Assembly (NCBI GenBank): GCA_033026295.1
Contig: CM065182.1
Location: 620,001 to 684,000, forward strand
DNA length: 64,000 nt
Direction: 5' to 3'
Source: Channa striata
Taxonomy: Eukaryota > Chordata > Actinopteri > Anabantiformes > Channidae
In this document: piece by piece, positions 39,301-51,723 of the stretch
How the letters are laid out: each line of letters opens with the position of its first letter
How positions within the stretch are numbered: position 1 is the first letter of the stretch
Translations under genes and position numbers: made by a program
Notes under the pieces: generated by a model
The model's input: only the letters and a program-made list of their open reading frames with translations
Told to the model about the DNA's origin: nothing
The model's database searches: none

Positions 39301-39497
39301 TCGGGGGCCGACTGGGCGAGCGCTCCGTGAATGTGGCCTCGGGTTTTTCGTGTAAACCGCGGAAGTCTCTGCAACGCAGGCCGAGGAAAAACACCCCGCC
39401 CGGGCCAGCCGCAGCTCGGCTAGCATTAGCGAACTGCGTGAGCGCGGATGCTAACTAGCTCTTAGCCGTCCTACCTGGTGCCCGCCTTGTCCCCCAT
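18381..39497 (-). CDS. arrb2: Beta-arrestin 2
   Basis: Sixteen coding exons (5' to 3'): 39497-39475, 29874-29844, 28858-28798, 28293-28249, 27729-27632, 27359-27261, 25574-25515, 24348-24281, 22806-22671, 22519-22435, 22334-22262, 21940-21803, 21696-21613, 20047-19971, 19499-19445, 18471-18381. All introns are GT-AG and in frame: 407 aa, against 409 in human ARRB2. This cytosolic scaffold uncouples phosphorylated GPCRs from G proteins and links them to endocytosis and kinase signalling. Visible features: N-terminal KLTVYLGKRDFVDH; finger loop YGREDLDVLGLSF (64-76); phosphate-sensor Arg170 in VIRK; lariat-loop Asp291 and Asp298 in LDGKLKHEDTN; clathrin box LIEFD (372-376); AP-2 motif FEDFARLR (388-395). 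Leu394 in FARLRLKG matches the ARRB2 export-signal leucine (Gln in ARRB1), and the protein ends early in DEDC; both favour ARRB2. Whether this is a teleost a or b paralog is unresolved. An optional microexon is listed separately. Confidence 0.96.
20485..20508 (-). CDS. arrb2: Candidate 24-nt alternative microexon of arrb2
   Basis: It lies in the intron between exons 21696-21613 and 20047-19971. On the minus strand a long pyrimidine tract ends in AACTGCAG, followed by exactly 24 nt and a GTAAAT donor. Splicing it in keeps frame and changes G-D at residue 334 to G-LLRGMLER-D, giving a 415-aa form. Human ARRB1 uses an 8-codon alternative exon (LLGDLASS) at the same residue, and visual arrestin has a similar insert there. 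Presence of the splice form is inferred, not shown. Confidence 0.72.
22882..24280. other. arrb2 intron 8, no gene seen
   Basis: The intron runs from 22807 to 24280. It is ordinary intronic sequence with no recognised exon, RNA or transposon. Confidence 0.5.
26434..27190 (+). mobile_element. Dead L2-type (Rex1/Maui-like) LINE, 3' end
   Basis: The plus strand encodes NAAARLLTGIGKRDHISPSL followed by ASLHWLPIKCRI (about 26557-26650). This matches the C-terminal end of the reverse transcriptase ORF of fish L2-clade LINEs, where AAR.LT...KRDHI.P.LASLHWLP is typical. A stop (TAA after ATT) interrupts the frame right after this block and further stops follow. Downstream lies the usual 3' tail with 'GTTTCTACCGTTAAAGGGAG', 'TTTTTCCTCTCCACTGT' and 'TATATAGTCTGGACTTTATAA'. 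It is 5'-truncated and sits antisense inside an arrb2 intron, between exons 7 and 6. Confidence 0.82.
31315..31620 (+). promoter_or_regulatory. TATA-box promoter-like stretch antisense to arrb2
   Basis: A palindromic AT-rich element, ccatattattatatgg (31315-31330), is followed 20 bases on by TATAAAAGG (31350-31358). About 260 bases downstream a donor-like CATG|GTAGGT occurs (31615-31623). It lies inside the first intron of arrb2 on the opposite strand. No protein can be assigned; it may be chance. Confidence 0.25.
32897..33041 (+). other. Exon-like GC-richer block in arrb2 intron 1
   Basis: On the plus strand, CACAATGTCGG gives a good start context and opens MSVSTELIHLQQ, which runs into a strong donor (CAGCAG|GTGAGAG at 33018). 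An earlier donor-like GTGAGC sits just after the ATG. I do not recognise the peptide and found no matching downstream exon. It could be a first exon of an unknown gene, a noncoding transcript, or coincidence. Confidence 0.25.
37780..38480 (-). mobile_element. Dead Tc1/mariner transposon in arrb2 intron 1
   Basis: Minus-strand translation gives TLTLPRSGTPQKK, then GINVHVFTAERSLHKSG and LFGRKAHRKSW (38171 down to about 37967). These match the helix-turn-helix part of Tc1 transposases (NLPRSG.P and the HASTIRKTLNKNG-HGR-ARRKPLL region). Further down, in another frame, VPPVKHGGDWLM (about 37865-37830) matches TVKHGGGSLM of the catalytic domain. Stops, frameshifts and a T12 run break the frame, so it is inactive. 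The terminal repeats were not resolved, so the ends are approximate. Confidence 0.78.
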
Positions 39498-39880
39498 CTC
39501 CTCGGCAGGCGGACGGCAGAAGGATCCCAACAAAATGAGGCTGGAGCCGGTGATGTCTTGACTTTGAAGGGGTGTTTTTCTCCGGGCAGCTCCGGTCACC
39601 CGTCCATCCACATCGGGGCACAGCTAACTAGTTAGTATGCTAATTTCATTTAGCGCCGCCTCGGCTCCTCCGGCTTCCGCAAAGGCAGGGTCGTGTGTGT
39701 GCGCGGCGTGCGCGTGCGGCGGCGGCGGCGGATCACGTTGCGCAACTCGGGGTCTCCGGCAACATGACAACACGAAGCGCTGAACGTTGCCACGACACAA
39801 GGTGATTTCGGACATGTCCAGGGTTCGACCATGGATGGACTCCTGAGGTGGGCACGGGTCCGGGGGTCCCCTGAAGATGA
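38690..39880 (-). promoter_or_regulatory. arrb2: CpG-rich arrb2 promoter region
   Basis: CpG density is clearly higher than in the surroundings across the first coding exon and both flanks, including GGCGGCGGCGGCGG at about 39719-39733. No TATA box is evident. This is the usual architecture of a broadly expressed vertebrate gene. The span is judged by eye. Confidence 0.65.
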
Positions 39881-39892
39881 AGAGCAAAGAGA

Positions 39893-40200
39893 CATAAAAG
39901 CAAAAACAGACTCAAAGATCCACAAAGATCCACAAAGGCAGAGACAAAAATTGAGTCAAAGATTTTACAGACACACAAAATGAGTAAAATAGATGCAAAA
40001 TGACACAACAACCAACCACAGATCAATCAACCACCATGAAAGACAAAATGAGTGAAAGGACACGAAGAAAACATGGAAGACCACTAACAAATATAAGACG
40101 ACAGGATGCAGGAGCACAGAGACAAAAAGCATGAAAACGAACAGGAAACGACCACAAATGACGACAAAAACCACCAGGATGAAACACCGGACAAAGATCA
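39893..40200. repeat. Degenerate A-rich repeat (ACACAAAATGA/GACCAC type)
   Basis: Irregular recurrences of 'AAAGATCCACAAAG', 'GACACACAAAATGAG', 'AAAATGACACAACAACC', 'GACAAAATGAG' and 'GACCACAAATGACGAC'. It looks like a decayed fish minisatellite of ACAAAATGACCACAAAG type. It produces a spurious Val/Phe-rich frame on the minus strand. Confidence 0.5.
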
Positions 40201-41409
40201 CATGCATGTGTTTGTTTCCATCAGGCCGTGACTGCACAGCCAGTTACAGGTCGCAGGTCACAGTGACAGAGTTTTCTCTGTTCATCTTTTGTCTCGAGTC
40301 ACACTGTGAGCGAGCACGGCTCATTCCGCGCTGCTGCTGCACTTACACTCCAGTGTGTGTTTGGACGACCTTTCGCTCTTGGTTCCCTTCCAGCTGCTGC
40401 AGACCAGCCTCGATGTCCTCACACACATCAGGCATGAAGCAGCTCAAACGACAACACGTCCTTCACACAGCCAGAACTTTTAAAAGTGGGTCTTCCGCTG
40501 GGCGCAACCCGCACAATGAGACGCAGAGTGAAGAGCTGCCAGGCAGAAGTCTTTAAACAGAAGTGAAACAGCTCATTGAGCAAAAGTTAGTGTGTGAAAT
40601 CAGCACAAATAGGAATCTTCTCACCAGGTGAGTTTCTGCTTTTGAAGCTTCCTCCCAGCTCAAATGATCACATTTAATGTCCCTTCATTTATGCCAACAA
40701 ACCTCCAAACTTCCAGAACAGAGTAAAACACACAAAAACCAATAAATGCACATTCAATTCGAAACAACATTTACTTACAAACAATACACAACATGTGGTA
40801 CATATAATTAAGGATAAACAGTGTTTCCAACAGATGTTCTTCTTGGATTTCTTCTCCTCCAACATTTGCTTTGAGCAGATGAGGCACCAGACGTCCATGT
40901 TGTGAACAGCAGAATGTTCAGTAGTCTTTACATACCTTTACTCATTTTCACTGGGAGCTCAGAGAAATCACTTTCTTACTGCAGTACTACTACTTTTATT
41001 TGAGTATTCACTTTGTGCACTGCTTCTTCTGCCACCTCTGGCACTGGGAGCAGATGGGCTTGGAGCTGCTGGCAGACAGACTAACATGTTGGTTCTGGTC
41101 TTACAGCATCTGCTGACAGTCAGATAATGAAGCACATGCAGCCATGTGAAGAAACAACTTCCAGCATTTCCATCTGGCAACGGAGCGAATAAATACAGGG
41201 AGAATGACACTGTGAATCCAGTGGGGTCATGTGAACATAGAAATGCTAAAAATGTATGAGCCATGTAAAATAAACCCTCTAAACATATTATTTTGAAAGG
41301 AAAACAATCCTACTTCCTGTGAAGATCATCAGTCAATAAAAGACATTTGCTGCTTCATCATGAAACTGATGAGCCGCTTTGACTGTTGGGTAACTGAGGC
41401 CCTTTCAGC
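40201..41409. other. arrb2/ap4m1 interval with ap4m1 3' UTR
   Basis: No recognised coding exon. The right part should be ap4m1 3' UTR; TTTATT at 40995-41000 is a minus-strand AATAAA about 410 bases after the stop codon and is the best candidate end. Confidence 0.5.
40995..41000 (-). terminator. ap4m1: ap4m1 polyadenylation signal candidate
   Basis: Minus-strand AATAAA, the first clear one downstream of the ap4m1 stop codon. Confidence 0.5.
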
Positions 41410-44400
41410 TTAAATCCTGATTGTGTAGGAGTCAGAGTGGGTGACGTATCGGACCCAGCGCTGCGACGGGCCGGGCTGAACCGGCGACAGGCGAAGGAAG
41501 CGGATCTGCAGCCCCGTGGCGGTGAACTTGGGCAGCTCAAAGCTAAGACCAACCGGACCGACTTCGAGCATGGAGGCCGAGGTGAGCCCGGGGACGTCCA
41601 GCTGAAAACAGACGCAACTGTAGTTTAGTTCCATTCACACTGTGCTGCCAAACACGGGGACAAACAGAAGCCATCCAAAGTTATTTAAAACAAGAATGAA
41701 CCGAAACAAAAGCATTTCATCGGGCATCACGTATGCTAACAGAAACACTTTGCAGCTCATGGTGTTTCCTAGTCACTTCCAAGTAAACGCGGGATCAGAT
41801 GATCCTGAAAGCTTCAATGCAAACCAGCAGTTTCTGAAACATTTCACGAGCGTGTCGGCATGTGTTCACCTTGAACAGAGCAGAGAGCTGCGTTCCACCA
41901 TGGAAACGTGGGATCTGCCACATGACGGCTCGGCTCTGAGGTTTCAATTCAGCGCTCTGATCCGGGCTGCTGAGCTCCTGCGACAAACTGGACCCACAAA
42001 AACACACAACAGGTCAGCTCAGCTGTTTCATTCACGCTCCTTCAGACCAGCGTTTCACACAGTCAAACATCCATATTCTTTATTAGTAATGTTAGAAACT
42101 ACAGATGAGGCCCGAGGAAGTGGGGGGCTCATCCGGGTTGAGATTTTGATGCAGTGGTGGTGTTGATGCAGGACAGAAAAGCTTTCAGAGGTCAACGCAC
42201 AAATGGTGATTTACCGGATGATCCTTCTGAGGGCTTTCAGCTGATGGAACTCATTTCATTGTCCTACACAGCCCTCATTGAGGCGTGGCACCCGTGCAGA
42301 TAAAAACATGAATGTTTTCTGGATACTGAACTCAAAGACTGCCCGTAGTCAGTCAAATGGAAAGCGCTCACCTGACACTTCAATAAAAGTTTGCTTCTAC
42401 ATTGTGTGTCCCACATTGGCCCTCAGGCCTTACACTGGGAAGATGTCACAAAAATAAAACTCACTTGTCTAGACTCTAGGACCCAGTTTATGTGGTTTAT
42501 GTGCGCTTGTCCCACCCGGTGGAAACCCAGAATGCACTGGAGAGATTATGTGTCTCATTTGGCCCAGGTGGAGATAGAAAATATGACTGGGGAGGGAGGG
42601 ACACGGGGTCTACAGTGCTGAACAGAGCTCTTATGTTGTCTCCATCATCTCAGTAGTAGAGGTGTGACATTAAACGTGGACGTGCACCTGTGTTGCTTTA
42701 ATAATAAACGTGGGTGAGCTGAAAATTGATTTGTTTGTGCTTGTCATGCACATTTACAACATGTCACAAGTCAAAGTGTGGGCTGGTGTTAAACCCCCTG
42801 AGGAGCGATGAAAGACCCTCATTATCAGTTGCTGCTGACCGCTGTTATGTTCCACCGCCTCTGCCGAGCGACGCGGCCTCCAGTTTGACGTGGATAGAAT
42901 GTGGACGCTGCAGTCCTCAAAGGCGTGCCCCTTGTCCCTCAGAAGGACTGCAGAGTGTTGCCCTGAGGGGTTCGCCCTCTTGTGCTGTGTAACGTGTTTG
43001 CGAAGCAGTGGTCACTAGTTCTTCAACGAACAATTATTCGGTAGCCGGTGTCTGTACTTTATGAGAGAATTTGTCCCACTCTGTAACGCCGCTGAACAGC
43101 CACAAATGTTTCTGTGTTGCTGATACACGTGGACCACGAACTGGGGCTACTGCACACTGTGAGTAAGTAGTGAACCAGCGAAAGACTCAGCAGAGAGGTG
43201 AACTACAGTAATAAAGCTACAGCATCTGGCCTGCCATCAGTGAATTACCTTTCCATAAATTTCCATTCCAAATGATCTAGTGCTTCCTTCTGCCCATCTA
43301 TGACATGTCCTGCTTTGTTAATGTTGTTTTAGGACCATTTTCTAATATACAAGGTGCTCACAAAGTTGAAGAACTCTTTTGACTGAACCTTCCTGTTTAT
43401 TATCGTAAACTCAATCATAAAAAAACTCATTCAAATCCCCCCCTCTAAAAAAAGCTAAAGCGTGATAAGTCCCGACAGGTCATTTCAGGAAGGTAAAGTG
43501 ATTTCCATAACAAACTAACATTAGTATTATGACAGCAGCAACATTTGAATGGGAGCGCTCACCTCACAGAGCCTTTGGGAACAGGGATGGTGACGCAGAC
43601 GTTGATGGCGGCGCTGCAAAAGAACAGATCATCATCATCATCATCTTCATTGTTGTCAGCCCTCAGTCACATAGACTAACCCTCCACGTGATTGTTATCA
43701 CATCACCTGTCAGACTACCCAGTGCTGGGGAAACCTTTCGTATTTAGCTACTTGTACTTTTATTGAGCATTTACCTCCCTACATCTCCGTTACAAATACT
43801 CGGCTCTACTGCGTTTATTTGACGGCTGTAACTGTAGCTGTTGTCCCTGTCACTTCCACCGAAAGGCTTTTGGCATGAACAGCAGGGGGATTATAGGATT
43901 CCCTGACTGTTGTATAAACCCTTGTTCTCTCTCCACTTACTACCCACGGGACAGGCACAAAACTCTGCTTTTAAATCACCACACATCAATACTATTTACT
44001 GCTTTTCCCCCATAAACCTGCCCATAACTACCAAACATTAAATCATTTCCAATCAGTCAGTGACCCCTGGTAGTCACACGCCTCCATAATATAACTGGCA
44101 CAAATACAAGAATTTCATGCATCAGCCCACAAGCAGGAAACAGTTGATTCTGGTGGAATACAGTAACAATATCAAACATCATTTCAAAATGAAATGCTGA
44201 CATTACAGAATGCATGGTTTTATACTGTAACAGCAGGGAGATAAAAAAATGTGCTTTACATGGAAGTCAAGGAGGCATTTTGGACATATTGAAGACTAAT
44301 TACTACTACTACTACTACTAATTACTACTAATTACCCCTACTATTCATTATATGGAAAATTATTGATTTTTGTGTTCTTTTTTTCTTAATAAAAATAAAT

Positions 44401-47400
44401 TATAGAATACGTGATAGTTTTGAACAGGTTGAAGTTGTTTAAGCAATTTATGAAAACAAAAGCAAAAGTATTTTGATGTACAATATCATAACAGAACATT
44501 TTTGTCACAAAGGTGTTTAAAAGGGTGCAGAGTAAATATATAGAGAACAAATGACATGTTAGAGAGAAGAGACAGGATTTCAAAAGATTTACTAAAAGGC
44601 AAAGTTGCAAAAAACCAAGAACACCTCCTTGTTCTAAATTTCTCTGGCTCTTCGTCGCAGACAGAAGTTTCAGGGGGTGCACAAAAAAGATGGAGACATG
44701 ATTGTGGTTACTGTGCTTTGTGTGTTTTGCCAATACAAACTGACCTCTTTGGTGGCAGATCACAGCGAAGCTTCAGGTACATCAGCAGCCTGCGATGATG
44801 ACACCAGTGATGTCAGGCATTGAATAATATACAATAACAATAATATCCGATAATATACAAAACACTTTTCAAGTTTTTTTTTTTTAATTTAAGAGCCTAG
44901 AACCAGATGTCTGAAGTCTTAATCCTGCAGATCACACTTGTTTGTGTTAAACAGGAGGCTGAGATCAGCTTCTGGTTCTAAGGTGAGCTCAGATACATTC
45001 ACATCTGCTGCTGCATTCACGTGAAAATTGCACTTTGCTGTAACTAATCTGTGTGATATTTAATCTATAAAAATCAATTATGGTTTGTAATTTTATGATT
45101 GGTTATGGATTTAATTATGCATTTCTATGTTTATTTGCCTTTACAAAGATCTACGACCCCGCCCTTAAATAATTGCAGTAAACTAAACATCAGTGACTGA
45201 TTGTTGTCTCTGTAACTTCAATAAGAAGGGACAGAGATGAATCCAAATCACATTTCTCACTATCCATGTGAACGTCACACCATGACTCACACTAAACCCA
45301 GGATAAGACTAAAAGCTGGGAAACCAAAGAACATGTAAACATTTTCTCACTCTCATACCAGCCACCTCCACCTCTCCAGCGAAGCACTTTGCCTTTTGAT
45401 CTTGTTCCTTTAGTTTTACTCTGTCGAGGGGTACGGATTTGGTCGTATAAACATAATTAACTAGTCTTTCACTTAAGACTGGGCATAAACTGAAGGGACT
45501 GTGGATCCCTGCACAGCTCTGAAAGGAAACTGGATCTATTGTGCAGTCATTACCTTCCTCCATTATCTCTCTCAATGGTTGGGAAGAGACGGAAAGGAGG
45601 AGCTGAAGGCAGGTCATCGCTCAGCTGGTACTGCATCACAGTTTGCTGCAACCGTAGGAACAAAAAGAAGAGTAAGAGGAGGTGAGAAGGAAACGGATGG
45701 AAACAAAGAGCATGAACTCAGGAAGAACTTAAGAGTCAACCTGAGCAGTTATCTAGATATAAAAGTCAGCTGACAGTGAATCTGTTTACACCTCTAGAAC
45801 ACGTCAACACTGGTGGTCCTCATAATGTCAAAAAGGACCAGAGTGTGCATGTCCCCTCTGATCAGTCTACAGCTACACAAAGCCCGAGGGAGGTGTGTGG
45901 TTAACGTAGAATCAAACAGCAGCATTCATTAGTCCACAATACTTTTTTAAACCATAAAAAACAGCAGCTGCTGTTAATGGTGCGGCTGGTTGTTGTGTGT
46001 GAACAGTAGAATGTGCAGTACTGTGGTCTGCAAACACCTCACTCAGGTATTTGATTGCAGGTGTGTCTTCACTGAAACTACGTCACAGTTACACAGTGAA
46101 ACAAAACATATTATCACAGACGTGTAATGATGATCTACATGCTGCAATGAAAGCCAAAGTCTGACAGCAGCAGTGACGATGATAAAGAGGTTTCAGGCCA
46201 TAAATACAACAGAAAACATTCTTTAGTTCAGTAGGGAACTAATGACAAAGCCCAGTTGACCTGAGCTTCCAGGTTATTAATACTGGCCAAAATATTAGGT
46301 TGTGGTGCCCCAGTGTTCAGAAAGAATAAATACAAACAGAATGTAAAGAAATGCAAACGGTGACTGTGAACAGGACAAAGACACATCCTGTATCATATGT
46401 TGAAACTGAGAAATGGGATTGTTTAGAAAAGCTATTTGCTCATTTGGGGAACAGCTTACGACTAATGAGGTTAATATGCAACAGTTCAGTATTTCACCCT
46501 GTAACAGGAACACGTGTGACATGATTCTCACGCTGTGAACAGACAGAGGCAGTGGAGCCTTCGCTCAACTTTATCAGGGTTGTGCAGGAATCTCTGGTGC
46601 TGTGATATCAGAAGGTGTTTGTAATCATTTTTTCCATTATGCAAGGCAGAAGAACACAGCAAAATATGCTATTATATTAGTTGGTTATGAACAAAAGCAC
46701 AACAGGTTAGTTTTACAGCCTCAACCTGTTGTAAAGATGTTGCCAGAAGGAAATCAGCTGTGTTGAAGAAGATCCGTCTAAACTCAAGAGTTTAAATACA
46801 AATCAAATCAAAGTAAATGACAGTGAGTGGGTGGGAGCACCTCTCCCTGGCTGGGACAGAGTCTGAGGATCCGGTGACTGTCGAACTCATCCAGTCTCAC
46901 GGCCTGGTGGAAGCTGCATTCATCAACACGAACAGCCGCCCCGTAACCTGAAGACGGATAAACACTGATCCGAAACCAGTGAAGACTAAACAAAGCCTCA
47001 TACTGCTGAAAATGTTTGGAAAACTTTAAACTGATTTAAGCTAAAGTACATCTTTAAACAGAGTAGGTGCATGTTTCAGTGGGTAAGATGTGGACATTTA
47101 CCCGTAGCAAACTAAAATAAAGACACTACGACAGTCCCACATAAAAAACCACAGCAGGAGAAAATGCAGCCCAGCTGTTTTTAATTCAGACATGTTGTGT
47201 CTGGGTCTGACGCTGCTCTCTAGTTATCCAACAGAGGACAGGACACATGATGAACTGGTCAGTGTCAAACACAACAGTGATTCAGTCTCTCTAACTCGGA
47301 TGTGACAGTTTTATGTGTGTGTGTGTGTTCACCTATTTTCCGTGGAATAACTACTTCTTATGTCAGAATTGTGTTTCTCCTTTCTTTTCAGGTGGAAGGA

Positions 47401-50400
47401 AGTTTAGTATTTTGCTAATGTTATAAAAAGTAACATATATTTACCAAAAGAACAACTAGGTAATTGATTTGCATTAGCAATGCATAATCTATTACCGGTA
47501 ACCGCAGAGTAACATTTTTGCAACTGGGTAATGAGGGGACAAAACATGTGAGTAATAATGTGAGTAATAATGAAACAGTCTAGTGATGCCTTGTTTATAA
47601 TATGGTAAACTGAAAATGATGATATAAATGAGAATATCATTTTGATTGACTGACTGGCCGCAGACACTAGGGACAACTGTGGAGCTCAGTGTCTTGCCCA
47701 GGAACACTCCGGCTGGGAGTGGAACCACAGGCCCTGTGCTGTGTGAAGGACGGCTCTACCCAGCTGGAACGTCTTACTGGAATCTACATGTGACTGGTTT
47801 TGACGTGTTTGTATTTTACCTCTGAGCTGTGACTTTCCAATGCTGAACTCCTCATTCAGGCCAATTCGCATCTCTGATTAAAACAAGGACAGCACGTCAA
47901 CATGAGAAATACGCTCTGATGCTGAATTCTGATTATTGTAAAAAGTCAGTTGATTATCATTGTCAAAGTTACATTTAGGTTTGCGGTGTTTAAACTGTGC
48001 ACCTACACCAGTCTGTGTACCCACAGCACATTTCATTCTCTGTCCGACCGACAGAGGTTTAGACTGCAGTCACTGGGACTGAGGTGACACAGGGGGTCTC
48101 CACAGTAGTCGCCTCTTTCTTAAACTCACCTGAGCAGCTCGGCACGTAGCACTTCACTCTGATTTCCCCCTGGACGTCTGCCTTCATCAACATTCCCTGC
48201 AGCACAAAAGGTTCAACCGTGGAGCAGCAACATGAAACTAAATTTCGTGATGAACTTCACATGAGAGTGTGCGAATTGAAACAAAACACGATATTACAAA
48301 GCACAAAACTAGACAAATTAAGATATTTTAACACTCATGATCATTTATGTCCTTCACTGACTCTTGTCATCACGTAAATGTTACTCACGTTGGAGCCAAT
48401 GACAATCGTCATCCTCTCAATCACGTCCACAAATATCTCGCTCTTCCCTCCCTGGAAAAAAAAAAGAAAAAAACAGAGATATGGAAACTGTGAGGTCTGC
48501 TTCTGCTTTCATAACTCATGACCAGAATAGTTTGTTTCAGGAAGTTGACAGACCAGCTGGGACTGGACTTTTAACTAAAAGCTTTCTGCTAAAACTAATA
48601 ATCATAATTCAATATCACAATTCCTAAACGACTCTACAAATTTTACTAAACGTGTTTAGATGTTGGTTCATGCAGTTTAACAGACAAAACAGATTCAGGC
48701 CAGAAAGATTTCAACAAATTAATAAAACAACAAATTTAGGGTTTTTTTGGCACAGGATCCTGTATCCGGTTTTACTCTTTGTTCTGTTGTGAGCATGTCT
48801 GAAATAATGTCATGAATTAATATTTTAACAATATTGCACTCCAACTGCTCTACTTTCCAGAGCTCTGGAGCCTAAAAACTGATCCCGTTTCATGTTCATG
48901 TCAGACTAAATTAAACTGATGGAAAATGACCTGCTGTCATTGACTTCCTCGCAAACAAATAAACTTCCCTGTCTGATGGACTTTCTTGTCCTGTGGAATA
49001 TTTCTGTACTAGATATTTGACAGTGATGATGCCGTTTACCTGCTCTCTGCTAGACTGGATGGGTCTGGTGGCTGCAGAGCTCGGTGCCACTTTACTCTGC
49101 TGTGTCTCTGCTCCAAACTGCAAAAACAGAAAGGTGAATTGCTTTTTAGGTCTTTCTTGTTTCTCTGCTGAGCTGCAGTGGATAATACAGATAAAACTTC
49201 TTATGCCATAAATCTTGGAATAGAATAAAGTAGTGCAAGAGGCCTGAACTTTGTAACACACCACTTTTTTTGGAAGTGCATTAAGGTCTACGAGGCCAAG
49301 ACTGAAGCTGAATTACAGTGCTGATGCCCTTTTTGTATGTGGTTGCTACTGGTGTCTCTTTTCGTTAAACACGCTTCTTCTAATTGCGTCCTGAACTTAA
49401 CAGAAAAATTACACAAAGGCATAAAACCTACCACAAACACTTTTTCTCACCCACTGACATCAACACATATTTGCAACCCGTCACTAACTAACTAACTGAT
49501 CCAAAGGCATCAGGTGCTACTGGTGTGAACGTACCAAGCCAACGTTGCTGAGATCAAATAGGCTGAAGGGTCTGGAGGACACAGCTTCAGTCTGGATAAA
49601 GTTCTTCAGGACATCAGAGGACATTGTCTGGATGTAACCATAGTCCTGACACAGAGACACAGAGTTTAGCAGGTTTTACACTGTGGACTTGCTGCTGCTG
49701 TTTAAGCAAAAAGACAACAAAGAGCTGAACCTACTCACTGTAAACTCTGATTTCCAGGACACTTAGCCTGCAGAGCCAATGTTTTTCATAATGCAGAAAC
49801 GTGACACTCGGTGTCTCACTGATCAGTCTGAATAGTTCACAGTCGCTCTCAGTGGCACAAAGAAAAAATATTTTATCAGGTTTTCAAATCACAAACGTTA
49901 CAGTGAGCAGCTGCAGTTCATTGTCTTTTTGTGGAGTGAGTTAAACATAAAATATAAAGTGTTATCGTGGACTGATTCCAATTTTACAAAATAAAAAATA
50001 AATTACTTTTACAGGAGTGAGGGGTCAAACATGTTTAACTCTTTAGTAGATTCACGACTAAAACTGTGAACAAAAACAAAGCTCTGTTTCATAGGCCTCA
50101 ATCATAGTGGAAGTAAGTGCCTGTGCACAAGCATCAATTCCACTCCCACAGTTAGTAATTACCAGACGTGGACAAACCAAAGCAGCAAACGCATAATGTT
50201 CTCATGCAGCGACTCACCACAACCTCGTCCAGCAGCTCGTAGATAAGGGCAAAGTTCATCTGCACCGACTTCTCCGACAGGCTGCCACAGTAGTCTTTAA
50301 CCAGAGCTGTTAACCTGAGAGTCCACACACACACACACACACTGCTCGTTTCACTTCTCCTCACAGTCCTAGTCCATTTATTTCCATTTACAACAGCAAA

Positions 50401-51682
50401 AACACTGACAAATATTATTTAGAAATTTTCAAATCTTCTTCTTGTGCTGTGTTATTATTATTTTTTCATTCAGTGGGATTAGAAGTAGGTTGATTCGGCA
50501 GTGAAACTAATGCCAACATCTGAAAACCGGACGTGTCCTACATGTCCCTGACTTTTGTCAGAGAGGTTTGTTCTCATGAATGATCTTTTTAAACTAAGAT
50601 TCAACAAACAACAGACTGTCTGCTTGAATGCAGCAGTTTGGCTTAATACATCTTCACTGTTTTGTCCAAATACCTCAACTGAACTTGACGGTAGTGCTGA
50701 TCGATCTTTGGTCTCCACTTTGGGCCCTGTGTGTGTGTGTGTGTGTGTGTGTGAAATAAATACCTTAATGGTGACGGTACCTGTTCAGGAACTCGATGAG
50801 AGTAAATGGCGAGGCATCGGCTGTTGTCGTGGCGACCCAGTACAGTCCTCCCTGCCTGACGTGGACAAAGTGAAGATCTTTGTGTGTCTGCAGAACAAAA
50901 CAAGTTTCCTCCACTTCAAACAAAGAACATGACAGAACTCAATCCCACAGAGGAACGTGCACCTATGTCTCCTGATCTGCTGAAAAATACCCTGTTGGTA
51001 ATGTTTAATAGAGACGAGTTTGTGAGGTTTGTGAGTTTAATTGTAGGTGCAAATGTCCTACGACAAACAGACACACGGTGGGTTACCATAACAACCGGAG
51101 GCTGGTCTCCAGTCAGCGCTGTGACTTTCTCATAGAAAACACCAACAACATCGTTTCCAGCTTCTCCACGGACTGATGGTGACGTTAAGAACAAACGTTT
51201 GTCTGCCAGTTATTTTCTGCTTGATCTTTATCACTTCTTTCTTCCAAAACTAACAAAAAAGTGCAATTTATTTAGACTTAAGACCAAAAAATCTGCTTAT
51301 TTTTTACATCTACAAAACCTGTTTATGTTTGAAAAATGGGGGATTTTTGTTTTTTTTAATCAAGGAATTTATCAAACTAGAATAATTCATGGGTAAATTA
51401 GGAGAACATACTTCCTAAAATGTGATCAAACTTTAAAGCAGCTCACTGGAAACAGAATCCAGTTACTGTTACTGCATTTAGGGGGAACAAGAAAACTTCT
51501 CAAAACAAGAAATACACAGACATGTAAAATAATACTGTACAGTTTAGGGAACAGCAATCCTATAGAAGGTAAATAGTAAAATTGTGGGATTAAACAAATT
51601 AAAAGACATCCAAGGCAGCGTTAACTGTAGAAAGCTCAGGTCCTGAGTAAAGTGAAGTGGACCGTGGAACTGCCCATTGTCG

Positions 51683-51723
<41 letters not shown>

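Noticed and set aside
39965..40237. Hydrophobic minus-strand frame resembling a membrane protein
   Set aside because: It is the complement of an A-rich degenerate repeat; Val/Phe/Cys richness follows from GTTTT-type words, not from selection.
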